A stretch of DNA of 64,000 nt from Eubacteriales bacterium (GTDB taxonomy: Bacteria > Bacillota > Clostridia > Lachnospirales > Lachnospiraceae), in contig JAUNPS010000010.1 in the NCBI GenBank assembly GCA_030536575.1, positions 9,896 through 73,895 of the forward strand. The letters are read 5' to 3'. Shown in pieces: positions 38,371 to 47,815 of the stretch. How positions within the stretch are numbered: the stretch's first letter is position 1; each line of letters opens with the position of its first letter. Under the pieces are notes generated by a model. It ran no database searches. It saw only the letters and a program-made list of their open reading frames with translations, and had not been told where the DNA came from. A program made the position numbers and the translations under genes.

Positions 38371-39642
38371 TTAGAAACCTGCCGCGTTTTGGGTCTTTGC
38401 GGCCTTAATGCGCTCTTCATCCATGCGCTGGAGGCAGGTATCCACATCCACATTTCCGATCAGAAGCTCCTGGATGCATTTCGCGCCGTCCACATTCGAG
38501 AAACCGATGATTTCCGGGTTTGCGATGGAAGCATGCCCCACTTCCGCAATCCAATCGGCCGCCGCCTGATACTGCGGAGTTGCCTGGATCGTGGTCTGCT
38601 GTTTGAATACGGGCGCTGTCTGGAAATCTTCGAAAGCAATGTTATAGTTCTCCGGGTCCGCCATGAAATTGATAAATTCAATGGCCGCTTCCGCATTTTC
38701 ACTGTTTTTGTTTGCCAGCATCAGACAGCAGTTCGGGCCTTCGAAGGTTCCGTTTTCCGTCGTTGCGAGGAATGCCGGCATCAGTCCGAAATCATCTGCC
38801 GTATAGGTGTATGCTTCGCTGTCGTAATCACTGTACAGCCAGGTATCCCAGCAATACATCATCGCCGCTTCGCCCTCACCCAGCACTTCCATGCAGTAAT
38901 CCCAGGTGTCCGTGCTGAAGGATTCGCCGAAATAGCCCTGATCCGCCGCCATTTTGTACCATTCCATTTGAGCTTTCATTTCCGGGATTTCGGAATAGGT
39001 AATCTGGTTTGTATTCAGTTTTTCCAGAAGTTCGGCGTCTTCGAAAATCGGATCCATGCCGTATTGGTAGAGGATCGGCCACGCGTCTTTCAGCGGAAGG
39101 TAAATCGGCTGAACACCGTTTTCCAGCAAGGTATCGCAGACCGCGTTAAATTCGTCCTGTGTTTTCGGAAGTTCGATGTCAAGTTCTTCAAAGATTCTCT
39201 GATTATAGATCAGGCCGGAGTAAGAAGCTTCCCAGAACGGCAGCCCGTAGACCTCGCCGTCCCGCATCGTGGTCGGCAGGACGCTTTCCTGAATATCGGA
39301 CACCCAGGCCGCGTCTGTGAAATTCACGAAATTTTCCGCGGGATTGTAGGCATCCAGCGAGTAGCCGCCATGATGGAGAAACAAGTCCGGAATGTCGCCT
39401 GTCTGAAATTTTGTCAGACAAACCGTCTCGAAATTTTCCGATTCAATTCCCTGGACGTCCAGTTTATTTCCGGTCTTTTCCTCATAAAGCTCAAACAGCT
39501 TCTGCATAAAGGGCCGCTGGACATTTCCCGCGTCTCCGTAAAGAGTCAGCGTCACCGGCTTGTCCTCCGCGCTGCAGCCCATTGCGCTGAAGGCTGCCGC
39601 TGCCAATGCACAGGTTACAAGTGTCATCATTCTCTTTTTCAT
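38371..39642 (-). CDS. Extracellular sugar-binding lipoprotein (module 3)
   Basis: A 423-residue CUT1 binding protein and the only one of the five here with a lipobox (SAMGC, Cys23), so a lipid-anchored exterior location is expected. First gene of the operon: binding protein, two permeases, kinase, regulator, GH95. The ligand is probably a fucose- or L-galactose-containing glycan, inferred from the GH95 gene. Confidence 0.92.
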   Translation of the reverse strand: MKKRMMTLVTCALAAAAFSAMGCSAEDKPVTLTLYGDAGNVQRPFMQKLFELYEEKTGNKLDVQGIESENFETVCLTKFQTGDIPDLFLHHGGYSLDAYNPAENFVNFTDAAWVSDIQESVLPTTMRDGEVYGLPFWEASYSGLIYNQRIFEELDIELPKTQDEFNAVCDTLLENGVQPIYLPLKDAWPILYQYGMDPIFEDAELLEKLNTNQITYSEIPEMKAQMEWYKMAADQGYFGESFSTDTWDYCMEVLGEGEAAMMYCWDTWLYSDYDSEAYTYTADDFGLMPAFLATTENGTFEGPNCCLMLANKNSENAEAAIEFINFMADPENYNIAFEDFQTAPVFKQQTTIQATPQYQAAADWIAEVGHASIANPEIIGFSNVDGAKCIQELLIGNVDVDTCLQRMDEERIKAAKTQNAAGF

Positions 39643-39743
39643 GTGTGAAACCTCCCTTTTGTTTTCTTTTTGTTAAGGATAGTATAAGGGATGAGCCTTG
39701 AAAAAAGAATGGAGAATCAGAAGGTAGAAATGGATAATTTTCA

Positions 39744-39778
39744 CAAAAAGCAAGGGCCCGGTATCCTCTACCAGGCCC
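39744..39778 (-). terminator. Intrinsic terminator after module 4 permeases
   Basis: Minus-strand GGGCCTGGTA / TACCGGGCCC (one G-U pair), five-base loop, then TTGCTTTTTG. It separates module 4 from the start of module 3. Confidence 0.85.
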
Positions 39779-39789
39779 CACGCCATTCC

Positions 39790-40611
39790 TTACTCTTTTA
39801 CCGCCCCCGACGTCATTCCGCCCACAATATACTTCTGCCCCAGCAGATACACAATAATAACCGGAATACACGTCAGAATAATATCCGCAAAAATATAATT
39901 CCAATAACTCTTATTCTTCCCCGAAAACTGGTAAACCGCCATCGTCATCGGGAACATCGAACTCTTGCTGGACAAATACAGCGGCGTCATAAAGTCGCTC
40001 CAAACGCCCATAAACTGCAGAATAAAGCACGTCACCAGCGTCGGCTTCAGCATCGGAATAATAATCTTAAAAAACAGGTTCAGCGGCCCCGCGCCGTCGA
40101 TCACCGCCGCCTCATCCAGCTCCACCGGAAGCGACAGCACAAAGTTCCGGATCGTAAACACGCAGAACGGAACCATTGCACTCGTAAACGTAATGATAAT
40201 TCCAGTCCTGGTATTGTTCAGGTGGAAGAAGGTCAGCACCCGCACCAACGTAACGTAGTTGACAGGGAAAAACAGGCCGCAGATGAAAAAGTAATACAGG
40301 AAATTATTGATCTTCGTCCGATTCCGACAGATGACAAACGCCGCCATCGCGCAGGTAATAACTCCGATAAAGGTCGAAATTCCGGCATACGTCACACTGT
40401 TCGTAAAGCCCTGCACCAGATTTCCTTTCTCGATTACTTCCAAATAGTTCGAAAACATCCATTTCGTCGGCAGGGCCAGGCTCATGCGCGCGGATTCCGC
40501 CTTATCCTTGAAGGAATTGATCAAAACCATGTAGAAGGGCGCAAGGACGATAAGACACAGGAAAATACAGACGACCTGCTTTAATACTGCCTGAATTCTC
40601 TTTTTTGTCAT
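39790..40611 (-). CDS. Carbohydrate ABC transporter permease, MalG type (module 4)
   Basis: A 273-residue six-helix CUT1 permease with EAA loop EAAVIDGAGPLNLF and C-terminus GGMTSGAVKE. It overlaps the partner permease by four bases. No enzyme gene follows; a terminator closes the operon. Confidence 0.93.
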   Translation of the reverse strand: MTKKRIQAVLKQVVCIFLCLIVLAPFYMVLINSFKDKAESARMSLALPTKWMFSNYLEVIEKGNLVQGFTNSVTYAGISTFIGVITCAMAAFVICRNRTKINNFLYYFFICGLFFPVNYVTLVRVLTFFHLNNTRTGIIITFTSAMVPFCVFTIRNFVLSLPVELDEAAVIDGAGPLNLFFKIIIPMLKPTLVTCFILQFMGVWSDFMTPLYLSSKSSMFPMTMAVYQFSGKNKSYWNYIFADIILTCIPVIIVYLLGQKYIVGGMTSGAVKE

Positions 40612-41489
40612 TGCTGCACCTCCTGTCTGCTCATTACTTTAACCACAAGCACGCCGACAATCGCCGTAATAATCAACAGAATCGTATTCAATGCCGTAGA
40701 CAGTCCGTACTGGCCGGAAGAATAGAGCTGGTACGAATACGTCGTAATAACCTCCGTCGCATGGCCAGGGCCGCCGTTCGTCAGAACGTAAACGATATCG
40801 AAGACCTTCAGGCCATAAGTCAGACCGAATACCAGGTTAATCATAATCGAACCGGAAAGCATCGGCAGGGTAATGTGGCGCACACGCTGCCAGAAGCCCG
40901 CGCCGTCGATTTTCGCCGCTTCGTAGTAAGTCTGCGGAATCGTATTCAGGCCCGCCAGGAAAATCGTCATAACGTAACCAATGCCGCGCCAGGCGTCTAC
41001 GCCGTAGATGGATTTCCATACCACATTCAGGTCGGACAGCCATTTCTGCTTTAAGAATCCCAGATGAAGCGCGTCCAGAACCGCGTTCAGCATACCATTG
41101 TTATAATTTAAAATGGAACGGAAGGTCAGACCAATGATCATAAAGGGAAGGATCGACGGCAGATACAGGATCGTCCGGTAAATGTTCTTTCCCCGGATTC
41201 CTTCCTGAAGCATAATGGCCAGCAGAAGCGCCGGAATCAGTTTCAGAATATTGGAAATCACCGTAAACTTCAGCGTATTAAAAATACCGGAAGCATAGTC
41301 TGTATTGGACGTAAAAATTTCAATGTAATTTTTCAGTCCCACGAAACTGACTTTTCCGCCCATCGTCCGGGAATTCCAGTCCGTGAAGGAATAGAACACG
41401 CCCAAAAGGCTGGGGAACAGGAAAAAGCACACGTAAAGTACCAGAGGGATCACCAGGAACCACCATGGATAGATTTTCTTTTTATTCAT
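40608..41489 (-). CDS. Carbohydrate ABC transporter permease, MalF type (module 4)
   Basis: A 293-residue six-helix CUT1 permease with EAA loop EAAKIDGAGFWQRV. ATG 41489 follows AAGGGGTG; the extended frame to 41540 would be translated through the terminator stem and is rejected. Confidence 0.92.
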   Translation of the reverse strand: MNKKKIYPWWFLVIPLVLYVCFFLFPSLLGVFYSFTDWNSRTMGGKVSFVGLKNYIEIFTSNTDYASGIFNTLKFTVISNILKLIPALLLAIMLQEGIRGKNIYRTILYLPSILPFMIIGLTFRSILNYNNGMLNAVLDALHLGFLKQKWLSDLNVVWKSIYGVDAWRGIGYVMTIFLAGLNTIPQTYYEAAKIDGAGFWQRVRHITLPMLSGSIMINLVFGLTYGLKVFDIVYVLTNGGPGHATEVITTYSYQLYSSGQYGLSTALNTILLIITAIVGVLVVKVMSRQEVQQ

Positions 41490-41507
41490 CTTTTCACCCC
41501 TTTTTGC

Positions 41508-41538
41508 TAAAAGAAAACGCCGGGGCCGCCGCCCCGGC
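41508..41538 (-). terminator. Intercistronic terminator, module 4
   Basis: An eight-base perfect GC stem (GCCGGGGC / GCCCCGGC, tetraloop) followed by GTTTTCTTTTA between the binding-protein and permease genes. It should lower permease relative to binding-protein mRNA. Confidence 0.8.
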
Positions 41539-41552
41539 AATCTTACGAAATC

Positions 41553-42863
41553 TTATTCCCAGGCAGAATCGCCTACAACACCTGCCGCAGTTGCTCTGTT
41601 GATATCCATATTTTCCAGAACGGTTTCCGCATCCATCTGCTCGGTGCAGTATGCTACCATATCCTGGCCGAACTGCATCCAGTAGTCATTGGTGTACTTG
41701 GTGGAAGTCTGCAGTACGCCGTACTGTTTCTGCTCGTCGGTAATCGTTGCCATGAACTCTTCTTCTTCCGGCAGCCAGTGCTGTTCCAGATTCTCATCCG
41801 TTACATCCAGGTTCGTGTAGGACGGAGAATTGTCCAGTATCTCCTGAAGGCTCTCGGTGGTGCATACGAACTTGAAGAATTCTTTTACAAGTTCCGGATG
41901 CTCGGTTCCGGCATAACCAAACATGGTCGGGCCAGCCGCATTGGTCGGGAAGTAGCTGTTGTCAGCCAGCGGCTCCAGGAACAGGCCGAACTCATCGGTG
42001 GTTCCCGTCTCTTCCTGAATCTGTTTGATGTAGGAGGAGTTTGCCAGAGCCATTGCACAGTTTCTGTCGCCAAATTCATTTACCATGTTCGTGGAGTCGG
42101 TTCCGATCCAGTCTTCGCCGAAGTAGCCCAGATCAGAGAGTTCTTTGAACTGCTCCAGAACGGTGAGCATGGTTTCGTTTCCTGCGAAAGTTGCTTCGTT
42201 ATTGTTCAGTTTGTCGTACAGACCTTCCTCTGCTGCCGCGTAAACGCCGCCGATCTGGAAGAATGCGAGCTGATGCTGCCAGCCGTCTGCGCCCGGCATA
42301 AACCACGGCGTGATACCTTCGGCTGCAATGGCTTCGCATACGGATTTCAGCTCTTCATAGGTGGTCGGAACTTCCAGGTTCAGTTCCTCGAACAGGGTCT
42401 TGTTATAAACCATGACATATTCCGGGGAATTGTGCCAAATCTGCAGGCCGTAAACTTTTCCGTCATAGCTGCAGGCCGGGATTCTGGTTTCCGGCATTAC
42501 GCTTACCCATTCCTCATCCGTAAAGTCGATGCAGTATTTCTCTGGATCAACGATCTGGGATGCAATGGCGAAGGGGTCGGATTGAATCCAGAAAATGTCC
42601 GAGCAGGAATCCGTTGCCAGTCTGGACTGAAGCAGGTCGCTGTACTGGTCAGCCGGGATCGTCTGCAGATCCACGGTCACATCGTAGGTTTCCTCAAAGC
42701 GGGCAATCGTGTCATCATAACGGTTATCCATCCATCCGGCGGATACCAGGATGCTTAATTCCTCGCCTGCGAAATCTGCCGTCGCTTCTTCCGCTGCTGC
42801 CGGGATCACCATACTTGCCGCCATGGCTGCGCAAAGAACTGCGCTGATTAATTTTTTCTTCAT
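41553..42863 (-). CDS. Extracellular sugar-binding protein (module 4), no lipobox
   Basis: A 436-residue CUT1 binding protein. The signal peptide (MKKKLISAVLCAAMAASMVI, ending PAAA-EE) has a cysteine at residue 10 in the hydrophobic core but none at the cleavage site. ATG 42863 is ten bases after GGGAGG; an ATG at 42872 lies too close to it, and the longest frame (to 42938) covers the promoter. It is divergent from the kinase/regulator pair at 43.1 kb. Ligand unknown. Confidence 0.9.
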   Translation of the reverse strand: MKKKLISAVLCAAMAASMVIPAAAEEATADFAGEELSILVSAGWMDNRYDDTIARFEETYDVTVDLQTIPADQYSDLLQSRLATDSCSDIFWIQSDPFAIASQIVDPEKYCIDFTDEEWVSVMPETRIPACSYDGKVYGLQIWHNSPEYVMVYNKTLFEELNLEVPTTYEELKSVCEAIAAEGITPWFMPGADGWQHQLAFFQIGGVYAAAEEGLYDKLNNNEATFAGNETMLTVLEQFKELSDLGYFGEDWIGTDSTNMVNEFGDRNCAMALANSSYIKQIQEETGTTDEFGLFLEPLADNSYFPTNAAGPTMFGYAGTEHPELVKEFFKFVCTTESLQEILDNSPSYTNLDVTDENLEQHWLPEEEEFMATITDEQKQYGVLQTSTKYTNDYWMQFGQDMVAYCTEQMDAETVLENMDINRATAAGVVGDSAWE

Positions 42864-42908
42864 AGAATACATACCTCCCAACGATTTTTTGTGATTTCTG
42901 TCCATTCG

Positions 42909-42953
42909 TTTGCTTGATAAACAAATTATATCCTTCAATTTTCACAACGTCTA
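42909..42953 (-). promoter_or_regulatory. Promoter and possible operator for module 4
   Basis: Minus-strand TAGACG (42953-42948), 17 bases, TATAAT (42930-42925). An imperfect dyad with TTTG and CAAA arms (42909-42925) lies over the expected transcription start and could bind a regulator. Promoter fairly clear; operator speculative. Confidence 0.55.
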
Positions 42954-43099
42954 TGTACTTTCTTCTCTAAAATTTGTACTTTTTTCATGTTTTGTACATT
43001 TTTCTCAATTTCAGTTTCTATTTTTGTGCAGAATGCCAGCATCTCTTTTCTTTCTTTTTTCCCGATCATTGATTATACTTATCAGTAAAGGAGTTTTTT

Positions 43100-44914
43100 A
43101 TGAAGCGAATGAAATTACAAACCCGGTTTTTCCTGGCATATCTGGCGATTGCCCTGCTGGTGACGGCCGCGTTTTCCATCTTTTTTTATCAATATACTTC
43201 CAAAATCCTGATCGAGCGGGAAACCAAGGCCGCCATCGACCTAAACGCCTCCTTCCTGGCCGGCGTAGAGTCCGCCCTGGGCGACATGGACACCGTTTCC
43301 ATCAATCTCTGCTACAGTAATCTGGTAAAAGACCGCCTGACCGACGACATTTCCACCGGTTCCAGCCAGTTCCGTTCCCTGGCCGACGTCATTGTCTCCA
43401 TAAACGGCGCGGATCTGATGGTTGACCAGATCAATATCTATGATTACGAAGGGTATCTGGTGCAGGTGGGCATCCGCACCGTGGTCACTCCCCTCGACCT
43501 GGACACCCTGGACTGGCTTCCCCAGGTACAGGCCCTGGACGGGAAAAAATACCTGAGCCTTCCTTATAAGACGTCCTACAGTTCCAGTTACGGCTCTTCC
43601 TGGTACATTTCCCTGTACCGCACCTTTACAAACCGTTCCAGAGAGCAGGTCGGCGTCTTCGAAACCCTGAAAACATGCAGCAGCATTTTCAAAGGGATTA
43701 TTTCTTATCAGCAGAAAAATGAGGACGCCCCCGACGTCTTCATCTACAATGAGAACGGCGTCCTGATCTATCCCTACGACTTGGACGAAGCGGCCGCGCA
43801 GGCCCTTCCCGACTACTTGTCCGCCGTCAGCTCCGGCGAACGGACCAGCATTTTCAAGAATCCGGAAGACGGCACGAAAAACATCCTGGTCGCCGAAGCC
43901 TCCTCCGATACGGGCTGGACCTGCATCACCGTCCAGCCGGAAAGTCTCGTCCTGGCCCCGGTGGCCCAGCTTCAGCAGATCCTGTTTCTGGTCGTCGTCG
44001 GCATGCTGGCCGTTTCCGCCTATCTGTCCTGGAATCTGTCCAAAGGGCTGATTCTCCCGATCCGGCGGCTGCGCGACATTATTCTGAAAACCGAGCTGGA
44101 CACGCTGGGCCAAAACGAGGAGCGCACCCTTGGGACTTCCATCGACGAGCTGGAAGAATTGAACCAATCTTTCCAGAAAATGAGCGCAGACCTGAAGACC
44201 TCCATGGACGAACTGCTGGAAAGCCGCCAGCAGGAATTAAAGTCCCGCACGCTGGCCCTTCAGTCCCAGATTAACCCGCATTTTTACTACAATACGCTCT
44301 CAAGCATCATCGTCCTGGCCGAAAACGACCAGTCCGAAGAAGTCATCACCATGTGCCGGAACCTGACGAAGATCATGCGCTACATCACCAAAAGCCAGGA
44401 CACCAACGTTTCGCTCCGGGAAGAAATGGACTACATCCGCCAGTATCTCTACTGTATGAAAGTGCGCTACCAGTCCAGCCTGAATTACGAAATCCACATT
44501 CACGAGGAGATTCTGGACGAGCAGATTCCAAAGCTGATTATCCAGCCCCTTGTGGAAAATGCCTTAAAATACGGCACTGACTGCCAGCCGCCCTGGAATC
44601 TGACCATTGAAAGCCGCCTGACAGATTCCACCTGGGAAATCGCCGTGACCGACTCCGGCAATGGCTTCACCCAGGACCGCATCGACGTCATCGACGCGCG
44701 CATCCGGGAGGCCACAAACCGGCCCGGCATGCCGGATATCGAACTGGGCGGCATGGGACTTTTAAATGTTTATCTGCGTTGGAAATTTTTCTGCCAGGGT
44801 GACGCATTGTTCTCCTACGGAAACACTCCGGAGGGTCACGGGCAGGTCAAGATCGGAAGAAGGAGGAACGAACATGGAACAACCGAAATACACTGTGGTA
44901 GTGGCGGAAGATGA
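43100..44914 (+). CDS. YesM-type sensor histidine kinase (module 4)
   Basis: A 604-residue kinase with helix 1 at about 10-30, a large extracellular sensor to about 285, helix 2 at about 290-312, HAMP, H394 in QINPHFYYNTL and an ATPase domain with QPLVENALKYG and DSGNGF. The ATG follows AAAGGAG. Transcribed away from the module 4 importer it probably serves, with the regulator gene overlapping its end by 41 bases. Confidence 0.93.
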   Translation: MKRMKLQTRFFLAYLAIALLVTAAFSIFFYQYTSKILIERETKAAIDLNASFLAGVESALGDMDTVSINLCYSNLVKDRLTDDISTGSSQFRSLADVIVSINGADLMVDQINIYDYEGYLVQVGIRTVVTPLDLDTLDWLPQVQALDGKKYLSLPYKTSYSSSYGSSWYISLYRTFTNRSREQVGVFETLKTCSSIFKGIISYQQKNEDAPDVFIYNENGVLIYPYDLDEAAAQALPDYLSAVSSGERTSIFKNPEDGTKNILVAEASSDTGWTCITVQPESLVLAPVAQLQQILFLVVVGMLAVSAYLSWNLSKGLILPIRRLRDIILKTELDTLGQNEERTLGTSIDELEELNQSFQKMSADLKTSMDELLESRQQELKSRTLALQSQINPHFYYNTLSSIIVLAENDQSEEVITMCRNLTKIMRYITKSQDTNVSLREEMDYIRQYLYCMKVRYQSSLNYEIHIHEEILDEQIPKLIIQPLVENALKYGTDCQPPWNLTIESRLTDSTWEIAVTDSGNGFTQDRIDVIDARIREATNRPGMPDIELGGMGLLNVYLRWKFFCQGDALFSYGNTPEGHGQVKIGRRRNEHGTTEIHCGSGGR

Positions 44915-45638
44915 AGAACTTCTCCTGCACAACCTGGTTGGGAAAATCGAAAAGACAGGCCTGGGCTTTAAGGTGATCGGCACCGCCCAGACCGGCCAGC
45001 AGGCCTATGAGATTGTAAAAGAATTGAATCCGGATTTGCTGGTGACGGATATCCGCATGCCGGTGATGAACGGGATCGAGCTTCTGGAGAAAGTGCGGAA
45101 CCACTATCCCCTGACGCGTTTTATTATTACCAGTGGTTTTTCGGATTTTGAATATGCGAAGAGCGCGATCCGGCTGCGGGTTTCGGAGTATCTGTTAAAG
45201 CCCATTGATCCGGAGGAGCTGCGGGCCGCGCTTCTGAACATCCGGAATCAGTTTGAGATCGAGCGGAGCGAGTATTCCAGCATTTTCAATGACCAGATGA
45301 CGCGCAACCCGCCGGAGCACATTGCGGAGGTTCTGAACGATTACCTGATCCACAACTATAACATTGACATTAACCTGAACCTGATCGCCAGCAATATGAA
45401 CTACAGCTCCAGCTATCTCACGAAAATTTATCAGCAGAAATATGACACGACGCCCTCGAAATTTATCACGGCGCTTCGGATTTCCCATGCGAAGCAGTAT
45501 CTGACGCATAATCCGGAGCTGTCGATCAAGCAGATCGGGGAGCTGGTGGGGTATCACGACCAGGGGTATTTCAGCCGGATTTTCAAAAAGCAGACCGGGG
45601 TTAGTCCCTTTGATTTTCGGGAGAATCCGGGGGAGTGA
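44874..45638 (+). CDS. YesN-type response regulator with AraC domain (module 4)
   Basis: A 254-residue short-form regulator: receiver (5-120, E12-D13-E14, D59, KP in YLLKPID) joined to an AraC domain (about 150-250, ending VGYHDQGYFSRIFKKQTGVSPFDF). The ATG at 44874 follows AGGAGG inside the kinase 3' end. Its target is probably the divergent importer promoter. Confidence 0.93.
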   Translation: MEQPKYTVVVAEDEELLLHNLVGKIEKTGLGFKVIGTAQTGQQAYEIVKELNPDLLVTDIRMPVMNGIELLEKVRNHYPLTRFIITSGFSDFEYAKSAIRLRVSEYLLKPIDPEELRAALLNIRNQFEIERSEYSSIFNDQMTRNPPEHIAEVLNDYLIHNYNIDINLNLIASNMNYSSSYLTKIYQQKYDTTPSKFITALRISHAKQYLTHNPELSIKQIGELVGYHDQGYFSRIFKKQTGVSPFDFRENPGE

Positions 45639-45660
45639 GCGGGGGGCCCGCGCAGTCCCC

Positions 45661-45750
45661 GCCCGCCGGGGCATTATCCGGCGGCTATGTGTGCCCGGAA
45701 CTGGAACACAGGATCACCAGCTTCCGCCCCGCCGGGGCATTATCCGGCGG
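45661..45750. repeat. 24-base direct repeat spanning the BlaR1-like stop
   Basis: Copies at 45661-45684 and 45727-45750 share GCCGGGGCATTATCCGGCGG. The second contains the stop codon and last residues (TAG*) of the BlaR1-like gene; the first lies 66 bases beyond it. Confidence 0.85.
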
Positions 45751-47236
45751 TGTATTTTTGAATAATTTCTTCGGCCTCGTCCGGAGACAGATTTCCCAGT
45801 TTTACCTGTTCTTCACAGAAGGGCTTTACTTCGGAAAGCATTTCTTCCGCGGTTTCGTATGGGCCAAAAGTTTCTTCTGTGCCGTCATTTAAGAGAATTC
45901 CTAACTGCAGTTCTGCGGTTCCCGTGCCGGATACGATGTCGGCAGGGTGAAAACTGCCGCCTAATTCCTCATTGCCATCCATGGATTTTGAGACCATCCA
46001 GCCGTCTTCCAGTTCCTGGTAAATCTCTTCATAAACTGTCATTTGCTCTTCAATCATCGCTTCGGTCACGACAATCTCTCCGCTCGAAGGCGTACTGCCA
46101 ATGGTTTCTCCAAGCAGATCTTCCAGTTTTTCGCGCTCCGTATCCATCATCTGTTTATAGGCTTCCGAAGTCCACCAAACCGTATCCGGGTAGCATTCCC
46201 GCACCCAGGCGGCTGCCGCTGGATAGGTTTCTTCCAGCCTTTGAAGGGCTGTTTCCGTCATAGCGGTATCGTCTATCTTCTGTTGGTTTCCGGAAGCGCT
46301 TGCGGAGGTTGCGAACAGGATGGCGGTTCCGGCGACAAGCGCGCAGGATACAAGGTTGGAATGTATGGTTCTTTTTTTCGTTTTCATAATCGCTGTGATC
46401 CTTTCTTCCATTGAATTTTTGCTGAAATGGCTGCACATCGGGGTGAATCCGCTCCGGGTTTCTTCCAGTTGAATCAGCGCCCGCGCATAGGAAGCTTTCT
46501 TTTCTTCTCCAAAAATCCGGACAACGGTTTCGTCACAGACTAGCTCGATATCCCGGTTCGCTCGTGTATACATTACCCAAACAAGAGGGTTGAACCAATG
46601 GATACAAAGTGCAAGTGCCAGGAAAAATTTAAACAGGGTATCGAATCGTTTTATGTGGACATACTCGTGGGTTAAAACGTATCGGATGATTCTTTCATCG
46701 CTCCAGTCGGTGGTTTTTGGCATGAGAATTACCGGACGGAATATGCCGTAGGTTAAAGGGGCGGAAATTCTTGAAGACTGCCGGATGGAAAGCGTGCGCT
46801 TTAATTTGTGCGCAGCCAGCCAGGTTTTGGCCGTGTTCTGGTTTACGGGCAAGGACGTTCGAAATTCCCGGTAACATTTCCAATAACTTGCCGCGAACAG
46901 CAGGATTCCAATCAGACATCCGGCTGCCCAGATCAGCATCCAGATGGACACCGGAGCTTTGCCGGTCGAAATCGTATCTGCCACCGCTGTCTGAAGTGTC
47001 CGGCCTTGGGCCGTATTTCGGGCAGTCTGTACGATCTTTTCCGAATGGAATATAGAATACACGCTGAATGGCGAAGGCAGAGAGACCGGCAGAAGCAGAT
47101 GGAGCAGGGCAATTCCCCAAAGGGCGGTGAATGTTTTTTTCGGAAGTTTGTAGAGTGCCAGCGCACGGAGTCCGATTATCGCCAGAATCAGGACGGCGCT
47201 GGTGAAGCTTCTTTGCAGAAGGGGCATGATCCTCAC
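45740..47236 (-). CDS. BlaR1/MecR1-type M56 membrane peptidase
   Basis: A 498-residue membrane protein with four predicted helices, the cytoplasmic zinc-peptidase motif HEYVH (190-194) and downstream ELVCDE, the M56 signature. After the last helix (about 292-310) the outer domain of about 190 residues is acidic and shows no penicillin-binding SxxK/KTG motifs, so it is not a beta-lactam sensor by sequence. It starts just after the BlaI-like gene; signal-driven cleavage of that repressor is the family mechanism. The signal is unknown. Confidence 0.88.
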   Translation of the reverse strand: MRIMPLLQRSFTSAVLILAIIGLRALALYKLPKKTFTALWGIALLHLLLPVSLPSPFSVYSIFHSEKIVQTARNTAQGRTLQTAVADTISTGKAPVSIWMLIWAAGCLIGILLFAASYWKCYREFRTSLPVNQNTAKTWLAAHKLKRTLSIRQSSRISAPLTYGIFRPVILMPKTTDWSDERIIRYVLTHEYVHIKRFDTLFKFFLALALCIHWFNPLVWVMYTRANRDIELVCDETVVRIFGEEKKASYARALIQLEETRSGFTPMCSHFSKNSMEERITAIMKTKKRTIHSNLVSCALVAGTAILFATSASASGNQQKIDDTAMTETALQRLEETYPAAAAWVRECYPDTVWWTSEAYKQMMDTEREKLEDLLGETIGSTPSSGEIVVTEAMIEEQMTVYEEIYQELEDGWMVSKSMDGNEELGGSFHPADIVSGTGTAELQLGILLNDGTEETFGPYETAEEMLSEVKPFCEEQVKLGNLSPDEAEEIIQKYTAG

Positions 47237-47237
47237 C

Positions 47238-47597
47238 TCATTCGAGATCGCCGACGATTTGTTTCAGCTTTTCGATTTGTTCTGCGGACAGTTTTTTTCT
47301 GCCGAGCAGGGCTGAGAAGAGCTGGTTGACGGAGCCGTCGTAAATTTTGTCGATGAATTCGTCGGTTTCTGCTTTTTGAACGGCTTCCTTTGTGATGAGG
47401 GCGTGGCATCGAAAATTGGGCTCGGAGCGGGAGATGGCGCCTTTTTTGATGCAGCGTTTGATGAGGGTGTAGGTGGTGTTGACGTTCCAGCCGCATTCGT
47501 GGGTTAGGACTTCGGCGATGCGGCGGGCGGGGAGATCGCCTGCTTTCCAGAGAACGTCCATGACCTTTCGTTCGGAGTCGAAGAGTTTGATATCCAT
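47238..47597 (-). CDS. BlaI/MecI-type transcriptional repressor
   Basis: A 119-residue winged-helix repressor. The sequence SERKVMDVLWKAGDLPARRIAEVL and the following WNVNTTYTLIKRCIKKG recognition helix are typical of BlaI/MecI/CopY. It precedes the M56 peptidase gene, the standard pair. Three operator-like boxes cover its promoter (47612-47687), indicating autoregulation. Confidence 0.93.
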   Translation of the reverse strand: MDIKLFDSERKVMDVLWKAGDLPARRIAEVLTHECGWNVNTTYTLIKRCIKKGAISRSEPNFRCHALITKEAVQKAETDEFIDKIYDGSVNQLFSALLGRKKLSAEQIEKLKQIVGDLE

Positions 47598-47611
47598 GGG
47601 GAGACCTCCTT

Positions 47612-47687
47612 TATAAGACTGTAGTAGTATCGATGTTGTTATACTACCACAGTCTTATAAAAATGTCAATACTACTGCAGTCTTATT
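47612..47687 (-). promoter_or_regulatory. Promoter with three BlaI-like operator boxes
   Basis: Minus-strand TTGACA (47669-47664), 17 bases, TAGTAT (47646-47641). Three copies of an 18-19-base box around ATACTAC[TC]RCAGTCTTAT lie at 47612-47630 (inverted), 47641-47659 and 47669-47687, covering the -10, the -35 and the start of the transcript. Boxes of the ACTACAGT type match known BlaI/MecI/CopY sites. Confidence 0.85.
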
Positions 47688-47815
47688 TCGAGTAAACGTA
47701 TGAAAGCATTGCTTAATCGAATGATTCATGCTATATTATCATCAGTCATTTCTTAAGTGAAACTTTTTCTGGCTGTCGCCGACATTTTCCATATTTACTT
47801 ATTAAAAAGGAGTGG